Source: a virus. Taken from it: a stretch of DNA of 58,311 nucleotides. Of the stretch, positions 16,809 through 25,309 are shown one piece after another. Positions within the stretch are counted from its first letter, which is position 1; each line of letters begins with the position of its first letter. The position numbers were made by a program, and so were the translations under genes. The stretch is from the IMG/VR virus record IMGVR_UViG_3300045742_000023, positions 1 to 58,311 of that record. One strand, written 5' to 3'. Under the pieces are notes generated by a model. It ran no database searches, was not told where the DNA came from, and saw only the letters and a program-made list of their open reading frames with translations.

Positions 16809-17653
16809 GCGATCACCTCCGCCCATGCGTCTGCCAGTTTATCTACAGTAGTCTGATCGTTAGTAAGTCCGATAGAACTATTAGTTTCAATAGCCCTCAC
16901 TTCAAGCAACTCCTTATCGTCAGACAAGGACGCTATAAGATCAACTGCTCCCCACCCTAGATTGAAGTGCTTAGCTACAGTAGTACCAGCATCCATTAGG
17001 GTAGACTTGTCCTCCTCATTCACGTCGAACGTGTTGCGACAGAAGGCCCACCCATTCTTGTGGGCACGTACCAGCTTGGTATAGATGTTACTCTCTATAC
17101 CTATCCGTTCCCTGCGTTCCTTGGTATACCTACGTTTCTCCACCAGATCAACGCACTTACCTGCTACGATGTACGCTCGGTACTCCCTTACCCTAGGGCC
17201 TGTAAAGACCTTGGTGTACAGGCTAGCATTGGGTAGAGGATCATCAGGAGATATAACAATACCATTACCCTGAGAAGAGCGTATCATTGTACGTGCCATA
17301 ACCCTGCTTCCCTGTTCTATCCACTCCTCCGCTACGCGTCGAGCAGGTGTAGTATCTACAGGTAGCACAGGACAATCATGTAAAGCATTGAACATCATCA
17401 GCTTATTAGATGAGGTCATGATTATCTCAGGCGTATTATACCACGGTACTTCATCAAGGTATCGTGTTGCCCACGGAGGTGCTGTAGTAGCGCCGTGATT
17501 AATCACGTACTTTACTCTGCTACACTGTACTCTCTCGGTATTCCTAGTCACACGTATTACTCTAGGTAAACGTGCTCTCAAGGCTAAGAGTAAGGCATGG
17601 CTTGAGTTACCTCTAGCCCGACTCCTACTATATATCACTACTGTGTCTCTCAT
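16805..17653 (-). CDS. ATP-grasp ligase
   Basis: A 282-residue enzyme. The N-terminal third is Rossmann-like (VVIYSRSRARGNS, start). The ATP-grasp lobes include SSQGNGIVI (about 124-132, flexible glycine loop), LYTKVF (about 143-148), REYRAYIV (about 153-160) and the terminal acidic motif VRAIETNSSIGL (about 252-263), whose Glu and Asn bind Mg-ATP. These enzymes join a carboxylate to an amine or thiol through an acyl-phosphate. Its start is 14 bases beyond the 17667-17687 palindrome. With the amidoligases and glutaminase upstream it likely forms one pathway. Confidence 0.85.
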   Translation of the reverse strand: MRDTVVIYSRSRARGNSSHALLLALRARLPRVIRVTRNTERVQCSRVKYVINHGATTAPPWATRYLDEVPWYNTPEIIMTSSNKLMMFNALHDCPVLPVDTTPARRVAEEWIEQGSRVMARTMIRSSQGNGIVISPDDPLPNASLYTKVFTGPRVREYRAYIVAGKCVDLVEKRRYTKERRERIGIESNIYTKLVRAHKNGWAFCRNTFDVNEEDKSTLMDAGTTVAKHFNLGWGAVDLIASLSDDKELLEVRAIETNSSIGLTNDQTTVDKLADAWAEVIA

Positions 17654-17666
17654 AATCGTATTCCTT

Positions 17667-17687
17667 TTGTGTTAACAGTTAACGCAA
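17667..17687. promoter_or_regulatory. Early-arm palindrome, copy 1
   Basis: Contains GTTAACAGTTAACGC with one mismatch (T at 17670) from the 17-bp palindrome GCGTTAACWGTTAACGC. It lies between the glutamine amidotransferase stop and the ATP-grasp ribosome site, 14 bases before the start codon. It may be an operator for a dimeric protein or a hairpin in the mRNA. Confidence 0.7.
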
Positions 17688-17689
17688 AC

Positions 17690-19162
17690 TTAGTGTACAC
17701 TATTACCCGAAGCCTTCCAGCCTTCCCACCAGTTAATTTTTATGTCACTGTATTGGGCTGGATGCTGCGACTCAAGATCAGCTACATCTATCTCAATGGT
17801 ATCAACAGGATGGGTAGCCTCAATAAAGGAGGGGCCATAGTACCACGCTCTACACACTAATCCTGTTACGCCCATCGAGTACAGATCAATCCCCTCTACC
17901 TCTACGTTGTTTAAAACTACTACCTCACCTCCCGCTAACAGACTATCAATAGCATGACGTGCATGTTGGTTAGAGATGTACACCTGTACAGGTAGGGGAT
18001 CACGCTCACCCTTTAGGTAAACAAAGCCTTGGGCACTTCCTTGATTGTCTATACCGGACACCACCACAGGTACCGATAGTCCTCCTATTGCAGTCTGCTT
18101 ACCTCCCTCTACAGCAGGCTCTACGTAGGTACGTAGGTACTCCTTCATAGTGGAGGCAGCATCCTTGTTAGGAAAGATACCAAACAAGTTAGTCACAGCC
18201 TGATGTATGTTGGTCAATACACCCGGAGTTAGGTAGTGTCGTTTGGGTAAACCCTCCGTGTCCTTTACTACTAAACGGGACGGAATAGTCATAGTGTTAC
18301 CCTGAGAAGGAGATCGGAAGGGAGTTAGATCATCCTCTAGTTCTTCCCAAACATCCTCCCACAACCTTTGATCCGGATACATAGACCTCCCCTGCTGGTA
18401 GTAGTCTTGATAAGAAGTATACACAGGTATCTTACTGGAGTAATCCTCTACCGTAGCCTCACCACCATCATAAGGAATCTTTATCAGGGTATGTACTTCC
18501 ATATTACCAGACCAATCAGCCTTGATATGATTGCGTTCCAGTACCCATTCCAGCATACGCAGTTCACTAGCAAAGAATAACCCGCCAGTCTTAGTGTATG
18601 CTAGAGCCAAAGGCCTATCAGCATTACGTGCTAGGTTAATAGTCTTGGTGCGATTGTCTGCCCATGCTAATGCGTAAGCACCGCCCTCAATCTTCTCCAG
18701 AACTTCTACCACACTACTCGTATCACTATCAACTGAGTTCAATGCCTCCATGATAGCCATAGAATCCATCTCTGCGTCAGTGATATGATCCTTGAGAGCA
18801 GTCTTCCATGCTAACACCGTACCATTGTGAACACCCGACACATATCCAAAGGCAAATGGATGGGCCAGTTCTTGCGTAACAGCACCTAGGGTAGCTGCTC
18901 TATTGTGACCTAGTATGAACAACGAGTCAGTCATGGCTCCCCATAAGGCCTTAGTACGTAATGCGCTTGGTGATACTACGTCCTTGTCGTAGTACATCTT
19001 AATAGCTTCCGCACCTTTACGATAGCCTTTCTCTGCCCATAACAATCCAGCTGAGTCTGTGCCACGCACTTCACCAGCTATGAACAAATCACGCACAGCT
19101 TTGATTTCTTGTGCGCTAGCCCCTGATTTCCTTCCAGATACAAATCCAATAATACCACACAT
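17690..19162 (-). CDS. Class II glutamine amidotransferase (Ntn hydrolase)
   Basis: A 490-residue protein beginning MCGIIGFVSG, so Cys2 becomes the N-terminal nucleophile after Met removal. Other glutaminase motifs are RGTDSAG (about 34-40), LGHNRAAT (about 85-92, glutamine carboxylate Arg), GVHNGT (about 109-114) and FFASELRML (about 192-200). The Ntn domain fills about residues 2-250. The remaining 240 residues are not an asparagine synthetase or SIS isomerase domain that I recognise. It probably supplies ammonia or a glutamyl group to the neighbouring ligases. Its start overlaps the amidoligase stop by one base (TAATG). Confidence 0.88.
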   Translation of the reverse strand: MCGIIGFVSGRKSGASAQEIKAVRDLFIAGEVRGTDSAGLLWAEKGYRKGAEAIKMYYDKDVVSPSALRTKALWGAMTDSLFILGHNRAATLGAVTQELAHPFAFGYVSGVHNGTVLAWKTALKDHITDAEMDSMAIMEALNSVDSDTSSVVEVLEKIEGGAYALAWADNRTKTINLARNADRPLALAYTKTGGLFFASELRMLEWVLERNHIKADWSGNMEVHTLIKIPYDGGEATVEDYSSKIPVYTSYQDYYQQGRSMYPDQRLWEDVWEELEDDLTPFRSPSQGNTMTIPSRLVVKDTEGLPKRHYLTPGVLTNIHQAVTNLFGIFPNKDAASTMKEYLRTYVEPAVEGGKQTAIGGLSVPVVVSGIDNQGSAQGFVYLKGERDPLPVQVYISNQHARHAIDSLLAGGEVVVLNNVEVEGIDLYSMGVTGLVCRAWYYGPSFIEATHPVDTIEIDVADLESQHPAQYSDIKINWWEGWKASGNSVH

Positions 19163-20136
19163 TACACATTCTCCTCTTGGTTAGTTCTATTCCTAAACAT
19201 AGGTGCGAGTTCCTCTATAGCATCATCAAGTGACACTTGGTAAGCCTGTCTAGGCCTAGCGCCTAGGGTAGCGCCTACATCATAGGACGCGAGGAAAGCA
19301 TCAATATTAGGTGTTGAGGTCCTTCCTGCGTTCACTCTGTAGGTAGCATCTTCTACTACAGAGTCACGTACTGTAGCCCCTATAGTAAGTACTGTCTCAG
19401 CCGCAGCTGTCATGCCTAAGTTAGTAGCATAGTCTAAGCAAACAGATAACGTCCTCATGAACTGATCTGGTTCCTCTCCTATGTTAATAACGCGTTGATC
19501 TGAAACCAGCTTAACTACATAAGGTATAGTTGCTGCTAGTTTAGCGAACGAGTTGATAGCACGCACGCCTGCTCCCACATCATTGAAGGTTTCCCCAAAT
19601 GCAGGTGTCTGGAGGTGGCGGAACTCAATAGTACCCAAGTCCCATAACCGGGTGATGTTCACACTTGAGTACTTATTAGTCTCAAACCTCTCGTGCCCAG
19701 AACAAAGTCTCCTAAGCACATACATGCACTCCTCTAACTGATTGAGCACAGGTTCGCAGAAGTTAGACTCTCGCCTGTGAGGTGAGGTGCTAGTGAACAT
19801 ACACTCGTCAGTAGCTATTGACATAGCGTATGCCAACGCCAGTTGATCGGGACGTAACGAGGTACAATCAGCATGAACATGCACAGCCGCACGCCACGTG
19901 TCGCTGTTTCCATTCAGCAAGTAGGACACAGAATGGAGTGCTTGTAGCAACTGAGGGTAGGGTATACCCTGCCCCCGTGTACGAAGTTCCCATCCGTATA
20001 TACCTCCCCTCAAAGAACCATCAGCCACCACTTCCCATAGATTAGTGTTCTCACTAGCCCATCGGTATGCGTTAGTCATGGTATGTAGGTTGCTCTCAAG
20101 TTCAATCTCTATACCAACCCTAGTATCAATGCTCAT
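19162..20136 (-). CDS. Amidoligase_2-type GS-fold ligase
   Basis: A 324-residue protein. RVGIEIELES (6-15) is the ExE signature, GWELRT (about 48-53) follows, then VHVHADC (about 86-92) and GTIEFRHLQTP (about 168-178). These are the metal and substrate motifs of the glutamine-synthetase-like amidoligase family (PF12224 type), which form amide or peptide bonds using ATP. AAGGAGAACTCTA precedes the ATG, which overlaps the preceding gene by 11 bases. It is one of two GS-fold ligases in this cluster. Confidence 0.85.
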   Translation of the reverse strand: MSIDTRVGIEIELESNLHTMTNAYRWASENTNLWEVVADGSLRGGIYGWELRTRGQGIPYPQLLQALHSVSYLLNGNSDTWRAAVHVHADCTSLRPDQLALAYAMSIATDECMFTSTSPHRRESNFCEPVLNQLEECMYVLRRLCSGHERFETNKYSSVNITRLWDLGTIEFRHLQTPAFGETFNDVGAGVRAINSFAKLAATIPYVVKLVSDQRVINIGEEPDQFMRTLSVCLDYATNLGMTAAAETVLTIGATVRDSVVEDATYRVNAGRTSTPNIDAFLASYDVGATLGARPRQAYQVSLDDAIEELAPMFRNRTNQEENV

Positions 20137-21415
20137 TAGAGTTCTCCTTCTTAGAAAGTAAATCTACAATAGATGTATTCAATGCAGTTCCATAGTAGTT
20201 AAGGAACTTACGTGGATTTGTTACCACAACAGCTATCCCGTAGATATAATGAAAGCCTTCGTATGGATTAGTACCCATAAACCTAGGCCTAACTACATCC
20301 AACCCACGTTCACTCTTCTCCTCGCGTGTAAGCGAGCACAGTCTAGCCATTACAACAGGTGTACTAGACGCCTGTACCCCGAAGCAGGTAATAAACAGAG
20401 GGAAGTGCATCGTCTTAGTAGAGTGAGCAGCCTGACCAACTAGTGTATCTAACCAAGACTTATCAGGATCGAGGCCTAACTTAGGCATAACTCTAGACCA
20501 CGGTAAATTATGGTGGTATTTGGAATCATCCTCATACTTCCAGTAAGGAAAGCCTAGCTTAGCTAAGCGTAAGTTTCCTCCATGTATACCATGATTACAA
20601 TAAATACTAGCAACCTGAGGAGATACTTTATATCCTCCGTTAAGATCAAACCCCACATCAAACACCTCCTCCTTAGGGCACTCCTTCGCTAACTGATACC
20701 CTACAAAGGAAGTTGCACGGGAGTCACCTAATATCCTCGTGTCACTAATACATCTACTTAACGAGGAGTACTCTATAAAACTATTCCCACAATCTGGGCA
20801 TTCATTGTACTCCCCATCAAGGCAGGGCATACACATACCACAGCTATAGCACTCTACCTGAGCAGCACGCTCGTCATGAGCAGTCACCCAATCACAGCAG
20901 AAGATACCTACTAGCGAGGGGTAAGTGCCATCTGCTATAGGCTTGCTGATCTTACCATCATAGGATATCCTATAGTCACTATCAGGAATCTCCTTGTTGT
21001 TCATGTTACTGCGCTTCAACACTGCGTTGAGTTTACGCAGTCGCTTAACGTCAGTATCAATGATCTCTACCAAACCAATACCCCTTATATCCATGTCCTC
21101 CCCGTAACGCGTTCCATGTATAGTGCGATCAGGCTCGTGCCATTTCTCTACGCTAGGAAGCAGGCTACGCTCTACAAGAACGCTGTGATAGCCTCCGCAC
21201 ATAGATAGCACTGAATAAGAAGTCATGCATACGTACTCACCCCTGATACCTTCCTGATCTATGCTCAGTCTGGTTGAGGGAAATTGGCCTAAGCATATAG
21301 ATGCTAAGGCATCATATATAGATATACCCGCACCAATGATATGCCTGCTTAAACTTTCCCTACTATGTAGAAGGGAGTCGATACCTTCCTCAGGCTTTGC
21401 TAATAGATTACTCAT
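20126..21415 (-). CDS. Unknown cluster protein with zinc-ribbon-like cysteines
   Basis: A 429-residue protein with no family I recognise. Residues about 190-215 carry paired cysteines (CYSCGMCMPCL and ECPDCGNSF), consistent with one or two zinc knuckles. The flanks are mixed alpha/beta with no membrane span. AGGAG lies 9 bases before the ATG. It is locked between the cyclotransferase-like gene and the amidoligase, so it probably serves the same pathway as a substrate carrier, adapter or uncharacterised enzyme. Confidence 0.75.
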   Translation of the reverse strand: MSNLLAKPEEGIDSLLHSRESLSRHIIGAGISIYDALASICLGQFPSTRLSIDQEGIRGEYVCMTSYSVLSMCGGYHSVLVERSLLPSVEKWHEPDRTIHGTRYGEDMDIRGIGLVEIIDTDVKRLRKLNAVLKRSNMNNKEIPDSDYRISYDGKISKPIADGTYPSLVGIFCCDWVTAHDERAAQVECYSCGMCMPCLDGEYNECPDCGNSFIEYSSLSRCISDTRILGDSRATSFVGYQLAKECPKEEVFDVGFDLNGGYKVSPQVASIYCNHGIHGGNLRLAKLGFPYWKYEDDSKYHHNLPWSRVMPKLGLDPDKSWLDTLVGQAAHSTKTMHFPLFITCFGVQASSTPVVMARLCSLTREEKSERGLDVVRPRFMGTNPYEGFHYIYGIAVVVTNPRKFLNYYGTALNTSIVDLLSKKENSNEH

Positions 21416-21416
21416 T

Positions 21417-21800
21417 CTAATATACTCCTGTGTAGTCTAACCAGTTACCAGAGGGCACGGGTGTTGGGAACCTGTACGCACTGTCGTCTTTCATCACGTA
21501 CATACCCACCTCGTACCCTGCCTCAGTTACTACTGTAATTAAATCGTAACCTGCCCCATCCTCCATGCGATCTACTGCTTGGGTAATGCTTGGGTCAAGT
21601 GACGACAGATCAAACACATCCACCTCTATTTCTTTAGAGAGGTCGTCTGTACGAAATGCTGCGGGGAACCCTCCGTTAGTACGCATAGTGAATCCCTTAA
21701 CCTTATCACTGGCATGGATTAGCCGTGCGTGCTTGAAGCTATGCTCCCAATTATACTGGCCCACCCGTAGGCTGCCATATACTGCTTTAGTCATATGCAT
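21417..21800 (-). CDS. Gamma-glutamylcyclotransferase-like (AIG2/BtrG-type) protein
   Basis: A 127-residue protein beginning with AVYGSLRVG (6-14), the YGxL substrate loop of the GGCT fold. Further along are FTMRTNGGFPAAF (about 37-49) and VDRMEDGAGYD (about 75-85), where the Glu fits the catalytic acid position before the G-Y pair. Family members release gamma-linked amino acids as cyclic 5-oxoproline, or trim gamma-glutamyl protecting groups as BtrG does. AGGAG lies 8 bases from ATG 21800. In a cluster of amide ligases it could remove or edit a gamma-glutamyl unit. Confidence 0.78.
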   Translation of the reverse strand: MHMTKAVYGSLRVGQYNWEHSFKHARLIHASDKVKGFTMRTNGGFPAAFRTDDLSKEIEVDVFDLSSLDPSITQAVDRMEDGAGYDLITVVTEAGYEVGMYVMKDDSAYRFPTPVPSGNWLDYTGVY

Positions 21801-21818
21801 ATCAACTACTCCTATTAG

Positions 21819-22670
21819 TTAAACTACAACTCTATCAACAAATACATCCAGTAAGTATCGCTGGAGGTAGGTACGCTCAAGGGAAGAGAGTGTTCCCTTA
21901 TCTCTAGTATCGGTAAAGACGATACGATCGCCATCTTCTATAGTTAGTAGACCTATAGAGTTACCATCGTACAGTAGGTGAGTAACCCACCCCTCTGTAC
22001 CAGTAATAGCACGGGCTACAGCTAGCCTGCCAGATATAGCTGCTACTCTTTTCGTAGTGGCAGCACTACTACCCATGACTGTTAACGCCGCCTCTCGCCT
22101 GAATCTGTGCGCCATTGTAGCTGACAGGAAGGGGGCTGTTGCGTGGTTGTGTGTCATGAGTAAGACTTTACCGAACCACTGGAGAGCAACACGTATGTTA
22201 GCAGCACCTTCAAAGGAGTCCATACCTAAGAGATACAGGCCCGTGCTGTGTGTCTGCATATACTCTGTGCGTAGACCCTTAGCCATACCACGCCTGCTGG
22301 TGTGGGAGATACGTACTAACCTTGAACCCTCTGCGTTTGATGCGTAGCCTAAAGGTACACGGAATATAACCCACTCTCCGGGCCTGACTAGATCATCACC
22401 CATTACGGTAATGGTATCATCCTGACCTAGAGGTGTCGCCTCATGCTCTACTGAGGTAGCCAGTATATCTGATCTATCCTCCATCTGTACTCTTTCCTCA
22501 GGATCATCACTCTCTTCGTCAAAGAGTTCGTGTGAATGAGATGTAGCACAGTGCAGGTAGTACGGGTGTACCTCACCCCGTTGTGCAGGCTGGCGCGTAT
22601 ATCTCCAGATAACACTGCCGTTAAAGTATCGGTAGAAATCTCCGATAGTCGCTCCTTGATAACCGATCAT
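21819..22670 (-). CDS. Unknown cluster protein
   Basis: A 283-residue soluble protein in a 4-base overlap with the COOH-NH2 ligase gene, showing tight co-expression. It contains MTHNHATAPFLSATMAHRF (about 178-196), Ala-rich helical segments and a beta-rich end (TIEDGDRIVFTD). It has no cysteine nucleophile or P-loop that I can point to. Its place between two recognised amide-chemistry genes suggests a substrate-binding or scaffold role. Unassigned. Confidence 0.75.
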   Translation of the reverse strand: MIGYQGATIGDFYRYFNGSVIWRYTRQPAQRGEVHPYYLHCATSHSHELFDEESDDPEERVQMEDRSDILATSVEHEATPLGQDDTITVMGDDLVRPGEWVIFRVPLGYASNAEGSRLVRISHTSRRGMAKGLRTEYMQTHSTGLYLLGMDSFEGAANIRVALQWFGKVLLMTHNHATAPFLSATMAHRFRREAALTVMGSSAATTKRVAAISGRLAVARAITGTEGWVTHLLYDGNSIGLLTIEDGDRIVFTDTRDKGTLSSLERTYLQRYLLDVFVDRVVV

Positions 22671-23389
22671 GCGTATACCCTCCCTGCATCTGTGAAGTGC
22701 TTAGTTAAGAACCGTTCTATAGCACTAGCTACGAACGTCAGCTTGTCTATATCATTAGCAATACTGGCACCAAGCGCACGATACTCTATACCATAAGGCT
22801 TGGGCCGGAATACTCCCGGCACTCGATAGTACGCAGGCCACGGAGATTCCAGTTCTGTGTGGAGAACCTTAGTCTCTTCGTAGAAACCCTGAGCAACATC
22901 TGACAGAGCAGTATAATCGTCAATGATATCTGGTCGCAACGTCATGTGTATGTGGAAGCCCGACTCCTTAAGAGGGATGTTAGGTACGTACTTAGGTACC
23001 GTCCTCCATTGACCGTCCAGCATATCCCGATCACATCCGTGTACCCTACGTTCTTTGTTTAGGAAGGGACAGTGCTCCTTAAACTGAGCAACCACTGGAC
23101 GCAGATCGAGGCAGTCTACACCTACAACATCAGCTTCCATCTCTTGCGAGAGTACATGTTGCATACGCATGACAGAGGTCATGAACTCAGCACCACTAGT
23201 TGCTATAGGGGTAGCACCTTCTGCGAATACACCATCAGAGTGTACGTTAAAGCCCATGACTGTGCGCGGTGCCTTCTTACTACCCAAGCGGCTTAACCGC
23301 TGGTCGTACTGACTCCATACACTTATGTCATTGGTGCTCAGTAGACGGTGGTCTACCCACTCGGTATCATTTCCTATTTGAAATTGCAT
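22667..23389 (-). CDS. Phage COOH-NH2 ligase (GS-fold)
   Basis: A 240-residue protein. GNDTEWVDH near the start, GFNVHSDGV (about 46-54), HGCDRDM (about 114-120), ESGFHIHMTL (about 141-150) and RPKPYGIEYRALG (about 199-211) match the phage-type carboxylate-amine ligases (PF14395 type), distantly related to glutamine synthetase and glutamate-cysteine ligase. The reaction is expected to be ATP-dependent amide formation. GGAG is 9 bases before the ATG. Confidence 0.83.
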   Translation of the reverse strand: MQFQIGNDTEWVDHRLLSTNDISVWSQYDQRLSRLGSKKAPRTVMGFNVHSDGVFAEGATPIATSGAEFMTSVMRMQHVLSQEMEADVVGVDCLDLRPVVAQFKEHCPFLNKERRVHGCDRDMLDGQWRTVPKYVPNIPLKESGFHIHMTLRPDIIDDYTALSDVAQGFYEETKVLHTELESPWPAYYRVPGVFRPKPYGIEYRALGASIANDIDKLTFVASAIERFLTKHFTDAGRVYA

Positions 23390-23393
23390 GATG

Positions 23394-23924
23394 CTATACT
23401 CCAGTTAATGGTTGACGCTCATACATATATGAGTATGAGAATGGTTTAATTACTGCGGATACAAACACTTCCTGCGTAAACATAGAGGCAGTACTAGTAT
23501 CCTCCGTAACTTTAGTAGCACTTTCCTTAGGTGCTGGTAGCTTAGGTGTATCCGGGGCAGTGGTACGCTTGTACCTGTCATCCCACTCTTCACCATCCTC
23601 CAGCCTAGCTAAGGCTACAGCCTGCACAGGGCCTATCTCTATAGTTACGTCAGGCTTGATGTCGCCTGCCCTATCATACTTGAAGGTACCATCACTGTTG
23701 AGGGGGGTGATGATACGCAACTCAAAGCAGGATTCATCCAGCTTAAGAGAGGATGTGATAGCCTTCTGTATACGGGAAAAGATATTATTGAAATCCTTGT
23801 CCGCTATATACACACCGATAGCACGCTGCTTGCCACCTACTTCCATAGCAAAGCCATAGAAGATGAACAAGCCATCAGTGATAACAGCTACATCCTCCTT
23901 TTCTTTCTTTACTTTCTTACTCAT
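23394..23924 (-). CDS. Hypothetical protein opening the amidoligase cluster
   Basis: A 176-residue protein from ATG 23924, chosen because GGGAG is 7 bases upstream; an ATG two codons earlier is too close. It has a Lys/Glu-rich start, a beta-rich middle and a Thr/Pro/Lys linker (residues about 125-150) before a short end. It resembles a small virion-independent cytoplasmic protein with a flexible tail. Just 4 bases separate it from the COOH-NH2 ligase. One speculative idea is that it is a target for conjugation; nothing in the sequence proves this. Confidence 0.65.
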   Translation of the reverse strand: MSKKVKKEKEDVAVITDGLFIFYGFAMEVGGKQRAIGVYIADKDFNNIFSRIQKAITSSLKLDESCFELRIITPLNSDGTFKYDRAGDIKPDVTIEIGPVQAVALARLEDGEEWDDRYKRTTAPDTPKLPAPKESATKVTEDTSTASMFTQEVFVSAVIKPFSYSYMYERQPLTGV

Positions 23925-24094
23925 ATGCATGCTCCCGTTGTAATTGCGTTAACTGTTAACGCAGTTGAGGTTTCCAGTGGTGCTAGGTACACCACCATCT
24001 TACTAAATACAAGCGACATTAATACCGCTATCAAGAGCCAGTCTCTCAGGATAGCACAGGTAGCTTGTATATACCCAAGCAGGGTATCTTGCAT
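23921..24094 (-). CDS. 57-residue membrane miniprotein containing a palindrome copy
   Basis: The ORF from ATG 24094 overlaps the previous stop (TAATG), with AGGAG upstream, and ends in an ATGA overlap with the next gene. One hydrophobic segment spans about residues 18-40 (WLLIAVLMSLVF...VVYLA). The palindrome copy at 23944-23964 is translated as part of its C-terminus (ALTVNA). Precise overlaps at both ends support a real gene. Confidence 0.65.
   Translation of the reverse strand: MQDTLLGYIQATCAILRDWLLIAVLMSLVFSKMVVYLAPLETSTALTVNAITTGACI
23944..23964. promoter_or_regulatory. Early-arm palindrome, copy 2
   Basis: A perfect 17-bp core GCGTTAACTGTTAACGC, lying 20 bases before the 23924 start codon and inside the 57-residue ORF. 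It is immediately upstream of the amidoligase cluster. Confidence 0.75.
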
Positions 24095-24438
24095 TATACT
24101 TCTCCTTCCCGTGTTGAATTGAACAGGGCCATGTTATTAAACCCCTCCAAGATTAGCTTAGAAAACTCCTTGGTCAGGTCAAAGGTATCCTTGAACTTGT
24201 TATTGCCCAGATACCTACGCATTACCCTGTATGGTTGCGTAATATTAACAGGTGCTATGACATAGATTACCCTGTCACCTTGCACTCGTTTCCAGATAGT
24301 TCCTCCTTCCTGCCCAGCAGGTACCAGATGAAAGCCCAAGGTGGGCGGAATTGTTTGGTACGTATCTACCCACGCTAACTTCCACGCAGGTGTACCACCT
24401 CCACGTGTACCGGGTGCTTGTGCTTGTACTGTTGGCAT
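24094..24438 (-). CDS. Hypothetical early protein
   Basis: A protein of 114 residues from ATG 24438, preferred to an in-frame ATG at 24465 because AGGAGATATATC lies directly before it. It has a Gln/Ala/Gly-rich start, then a beta-rich core (VIYVIAPVNITQ, about 64-75) and a helical end. Unrecognised. It ends in a TAATG overlap with the membrane miniprotein. Confidence 0.65.
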   Translation of the reverse strand: MPTVQAQAPGTRGGGTPAWKLAWVDTYQTIPPTLGFHLVPAGQEGGTIWKRVQGDRVIYVIAPVNITQPYRVMRRYLGNNKFKDTFDLTKEFSKLILEGFNNMALFNSTREGEV

Positions 24439-24448
24439 GATATATCTC

Positions 24449-24733
24449 CTAGACCATGAGGTCAAATAGTTTAGCGTCCAGTTCCCGTATCGTATAGTTA
24501 AGGCTCTTGATACGTGGGAACACCTTATTCCACTGATCGAGAATAGCTTTCTTGATGCGTGGATCGTGGCGTATAGCTACCTCTGCTTCATTGGCGCGCT
24601 TGATGATAGCGTTAGCCTCCTGTAGCAAAGCGTTCCTCTCCACAACATGCTTGTCATGGATACGCGCAGCTACTATACGTTGCTGTGCTGCTGGCAGTGC
24701 TTCGAATACTTTCTGTTGAAATGATGCTTGCAT
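24449..24733 (-). CDS. Small helical hypothetical protein
   Basis: A 94-residue, almost wholly helical protein with Gln/Ala/Glu-rich heptads, compatible with a coiled coil, for example AAQQRIVAARIHDKHVVE. Its start overlaps the upstream stop (TAATG). No family recognised. Confidence 0.65.
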   Translation of the reverse strand: MQASFQQKVFEALPAAQQRIVAARIHDKHVVERNALLQEANAIIKRANEAEVAIRHDPRIKKAILDQWNKVFPRIKSLNYTIRELDAKLFDLMV

Positions 24734-25113
24734 TATCCTATCCTCGCTTCAAGTTTACGGATTGATTCTTCCTTATACCATTTTTTGAACTCGTCATGGT
24801 TGATGGTACCCACCATTACAGCAATAACATTACCGCTCTTGGGGTTAATAGCGGCTGGAGTGGTCCGAACACCCCTCACCATCTTGTTATCTTCTAAGTA
24901 AGCCATCAACACCCCTGAACGTGAGGGTCTACCCTCCTCATCACGCACGTAATCAGATGCCATGATAAACGCCTCTGGACTACCATGAGCAGGATGGTAT
25001 AGCCGGTTAGCTATCTCCCATGCGTTACGTTCCATGTTATCCAGCAGGCTACCGACTTCCAGTACTCCACAACTAACGTGGGATGTTTGCATATTGATGT
25101 GTGATCTAGACAT
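24733..25113 (-). CDS. Hypothetical early protein
   Basis: A 126-residue soluble alpha/beta protein with AAGGAG upstream of the ATG and the palindrome at 25130-25150 17 bases before it. It has SRSGVLMAYLEDNKM and AVMVGTINHDEFKKW segments. Unrecognised. Confidence 0.65.
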   Translation of the reverse strand: MSRSHINMQTSHVSCGVLEVGSLLDNMERNAWEIANRLYHPAHGSPEAFIMASDYVRDEEGRPSRSGVLMAYLEDNKMVRGVRTTPAAINPKSGNVIAVMVGTINHDEFKKWYKEESIRKLEARIG

Positions 25114-25129
25114 TTTACTTCTCCTTAAA

Positions 25130-25150
25130 AAGCGTTAACTGTTAACGCAA
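25130..25150. promoter_or_regulatory. Early-arm palindrome, copy 3
   Basis: A perfect 17-bp core GCGTTAACTGTTAACGC. The stop codon of the 55-residue upstream ORF (TAA) is built from it. On the minus strand it is followed by TTTTTAAGGAG, so in this copy alone an RNA hairpin plus T-run could also act as a weak terminator. Confidence 0.75.
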
Positions 25151-25309
25151 AATGGTATCGACTAATAACAAAAGGAACAGTATAACTGCCCCGCCTACGA
25201 ACAAAGCCATTGCCTGACCTAGATGTACTAGACCACGCAATGACCAGTATAACCATCCTTTGTACAGTGGCGGACGGTACTCCACTTTAGTTGCTTGCTT
25301 GTAAGCCAT
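25142..25309 (-). CDS. 55-residue membrane miniprotein
   Basis: The ORF from ATG 25309, with GGAGAAGTGT before it, overlaps the end of the previous gene by 23 bases. A basic, Tyr-rich N-terminus is followed by a strong span (ALFVGGAVILFLLLLV, about 35-50) and a short end. Its stop lies in the palindrome. Likely an inner-membrane protein of unknown role. Confidence 0.65.
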   Translation of the reverse strand: MAYKQATKVEYRPPLYKGWLYWSLRGLVHLGQAMALFVGGAVILFLLLLVDTILR

